DNA of 64,000 nucleotides from Otis tarda (taxonomy: Eukaryota; Chordata; Aves; Otidiformes; Otididae), in assembly GCA_026413225.1 (NCBI GenBank), contig CM048552.1, positions 187,894,053 to 187,958,052 of the forward strand, written 5' to 3'. Below are positions 61,246 to 64,000 of the stretch, in pieces. Positions within the stretch are counted from its first letter, which is position 1. Each line of letters opens with the position of its first letter. The notes under the pieces are model-generated. The model worked only from the letters and a program-made list of their open reading frames with translations, did not search any database and had not been told where the DNA came from. Both the position numbers and the translations under genes were made by a program.

Positions 61246-64000
61246 TGAACAATGAACCAATCAACAAGAAATCACAACCAGGGAACTGGAACAAATTTTT
61301 TTTTGCTTGTCTAAGAGTTAAAAGTATAAATAGAACAAAAAGCACACTTTGTATATGACATTTAATTTTTAAAAATACCTGAATCATCAGAGAAAGAGGC
61401 ATCTACAAAGATACGTACCTAGGAAGTTATGTGCAAATGTGGAGAATCCTTATTCTGCAAAAACAAGTTAAGGAAGGCCTGATACTTTCTAGAGATTTCA
61501 TTTATAGGGCATGAGTGAGAGATATTAAGTCAGAGGATGTGCTTTGAGATAGCTTGCTCAAGTATATTTAAGTTACACAGGGATACTTGTACTTCACCTC
61601 TTACCCAGACCTTTCAGATATGGAGTGTAGTATGTTCCAGAGTCTAGATCCATCATTTAAGACAGAGCATGATGGAGATAGAAATTTATTTCACAGCTTC
61701 CTATATAGGAGCCTCTCATTCAAAATACATGAAATAAATAAAACATTATATTGCTCGCCAACAGGCTCTGACAGCTTAAGGGCACCAAAGTGTGATACTG
61801 AAATACAGAACTGGGACTGTTTATGTGGCACTTTAGAAAAAAATTCTCCTTATGCAGAAAACCAGTGAGTCTCTTGTGCTAGAATACGTTTTTCTCCAGG
61901 TCCAAGAGCGTAGTATGACTCACCTTCATTGCGTGGCAGCAGAGCTTTGGGTGCAGGTTCACTGTGCATGTGTCCGATGTGCATCTCTAGGGTGGGCTTG
62001 ATGACTTCTTCAGGAATATGTCAGACATATTTCTAAGATGCTGTATTCACAGAGTGTTTTTAGCAATAAACATCCACCACCTAACTAATCCTACAGCCAG
62101 AATTGATGTTAATTGTTTAATCAGTGAAGATCTTCGTAGATTACTGCATCTATACTATAAACAACAAATGTGCCTTGCTTTGCAACCTACAAATCAAATT
62201 AAAATGAAGACAGTACATTTCAGACCATATATCATGACGATATTCTCAAACCATTTATCATGACAATCACAGTTTAAGAGTTATGTGTGTAATACATCTA
62301 TCTTCATAATCCAGGAGGAGATTTTGTTCATTTTTAAATTTTAGGTAGCTGCTGTTTCTTGTTTTATGTGAAGGCCACAGCAGTAGGATGCTGAAGAGAT
62401 GTTTGGGTGGCAGGGTGACTGCACCCCAGCAAATCAGAATAGGGATGAAATTCAGTGTTTGTGGCTGGGAAAGTAAGATGGGAAAACTTCATGATGAGAG
62501 AAAGGCAAAATCTGACTGCTTTCAAACATCATCCTATGCTCACCGAGGGGTTCTGCGAGGTTAATGAAAGGTGCTCCACAATACCTGAATATTTCTGCTC
62601 AGTTACTAAACACATTTTGACATGCTAAAAGGTATCTTTCTCATTCTGACTGGATGGCATATTTATGTTGGGTACAGTGCTTGCTCACTTGCAGGCCCAC
62701 CTGAGCTCCATTTCTGAGGAGTCTGGTGGAAGCCCAGATTAGCGACTGTTTGCTTCAAGAAAGCAGATTTGGGCCCATGAGACTTCTCTGCTTCTTTCAT
62801 CCTTACTGTTTATATATATATATATTTTTTAGCAAGCAGAAAAAGTTTGAACAAGGTACCTGATTCTAGTGCAGACAGGAATACAATCTGGTTTACTACC
62901 CATTACCATGGGCGTGAAGCTCTCTGTTAGCATTTCTGAGATGATGGTGTCTCACCATGCAGATTCTTCATTCTTTTTCATATCACTGCTTTCTTTTTTG
63001 ATACAAATTCTAGAAGTTTTTAAATCTAAAAGGCCCATTTTGGGGGGTCAGACTAATTATCAAACTAAATGTATAAACTTTTGTTTATCGTTTAAAAGTG
63101 AAATAAGAAGTCAGAAGGAAAAAGAAGTTATGATTTTTGTTACTGGTTGTATCTGGGCCCTGAGCCCTAGCTGAGATGTGTGAGCAGAACATCTGTTTCA
63201 CTTAGCAGGTGCATTTCTTTATCTTGCAGGAGGTGATGGCCCTATCCCTTTTGTTTTCCCAGTAGGTGTAATGGCACATCTGTAAAGCAGAACAGCAATT
63301 CTCACTCAAATTTTCCTTTTTGCTCTCCTCAACATAGATTTAAATTATTTTAAAAAATAATTAATTATTTAATTTATTTCAATTCAGTAACAATTCAATG
63401 GGTTAATAATTTCCATTTCAACAGTTTGTCGTCCTTCCTCTTACCTCCTCTCCCATCTCTCCCTTCTCAGATACATAACCTCTACTCTACCCTGCTAACC
63501 TCCCCTCCAAACTTTCTATCCTTCCCTGAGCGTAGCAGTCAGTGATATCTACTCGCACTGCCTTCTCTTTGTGCAGCAATCCTTGAATTCCTCTTCTGGG
63601 AAATCCCTACATGGGCCTGGCCCCACATCCCACAGGAAGGAGGGAGATGGAACTGGTGCACGGGCTGGCTGCAGCATCCACACCAGGTTTGCCTCCAGCT
63701 CCCTGTGGCTCAGCTGATCCTTATGATCCTTGGGGGGCTGTCAGAGAGAGGGAAAAAGGGGTCGAGGGTGAAGTCTGAATAGTCTGCTCTTCTCTCCTCT
63801 CCTTCTCCATCATGAGGGCCACTGAACTAGAGAATTCTTCACTGTGGTTGTTATTTCACTTTGACATCTAAGATCCTTGGCTTTCTGTACAGAATGTATA
63901 ATCTTTTTTTGTTACTTCTGTTTAAGTTGGAGGCAACTAAAATATTTCTCCTAGTGTGTCGGTGACCCTCTTTTTATTTTATTAGAAAAGCATTTCTATA
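61246..64000. other. Intergenic DNA, no gene seen
   Basis: No gene recognised to the end of the window. It contains a (TA) run at about 62811-62825 and an AT-rich palindromic patch (AATTATTTTAAAAAATAATT) at about 63344-63363. The final part is pyrimidine-rich at 63420-63530. Confidence 0.55.

Noticed and set aside
11000..64000. Search for COG6, MRPS31 or other neighbouring genes, tRNAs, retroviral LTRs and CRISPR-like arrays
   Set aside because: I saw no exon of these genes, no tRNA-like cloverleaf, no LTR pair and no spaced direct-repeat array.

Overview
This window looks like vertebrate nuclear DNA, most likely from a bird. It holds one recognisable protein-coding gene, the 3' half of FOXO1 on the + strand. 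The bird assignment rests on repeats: several copies of the CR1 non-LTR retrotransposon, some ending in the ATTCTATG-type tail typical of avian CR1, plus older CR1 fossils of the kind common in turtles and crocodilians. I see no bacterial, viral, CRISPR or operon-like structure, and no retroviral LTR or gag/pol/env remnant.

Layout. 1-5026 is the 3' part of FOXO1 intron 1, with a CpG-rich island at about 1504-1945. 5027-6370 is FOXO1 exon 2, coding for 447 residues from the recognition helix of the forkhead domain to the C-terminal activation domain. Exon 1, with the start codon and the N-terminal AKT site, lies upstream of the window. A 399-bp intron (6384-6782) follows 13 bases after the stop codon. 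A 3' UTR exon of about 4.2 kb then runs to about 10985, with several AATAAA signals and microRNA and Pumilio motifs.

From about 11 kb to 64 kb I find no gene. This fits known synteny, because in human the 3' side of FOXO1 is a gene-poor interval before COG6. The stretch holds younger CR1 pieces (34365-36470, 55440-55645, 61030-61245), ancient CR1 fossils (14590-15445, 41600-43260, 46500-47165, possibly 23650-24110), an unclassified diverged inverted-repeat pair (20378-20533 and 21362-21524), a perfect 20-copy TCCTTC array (45871-45990), some perfect hairpins, and a few AT-rich blocks that look like conserved non-coding elements. That last call is by appearance only.

The most unusual structure is the CR1 cluster at 34.4-36.5 kb. 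A CR1 body piece in reverse orientation meets a forward CR1 3' end through a perfect 21-bp inverted repeat, the topology expected from twin priming during LINE insertion. I found no convincing new molecular system and do not claim one.
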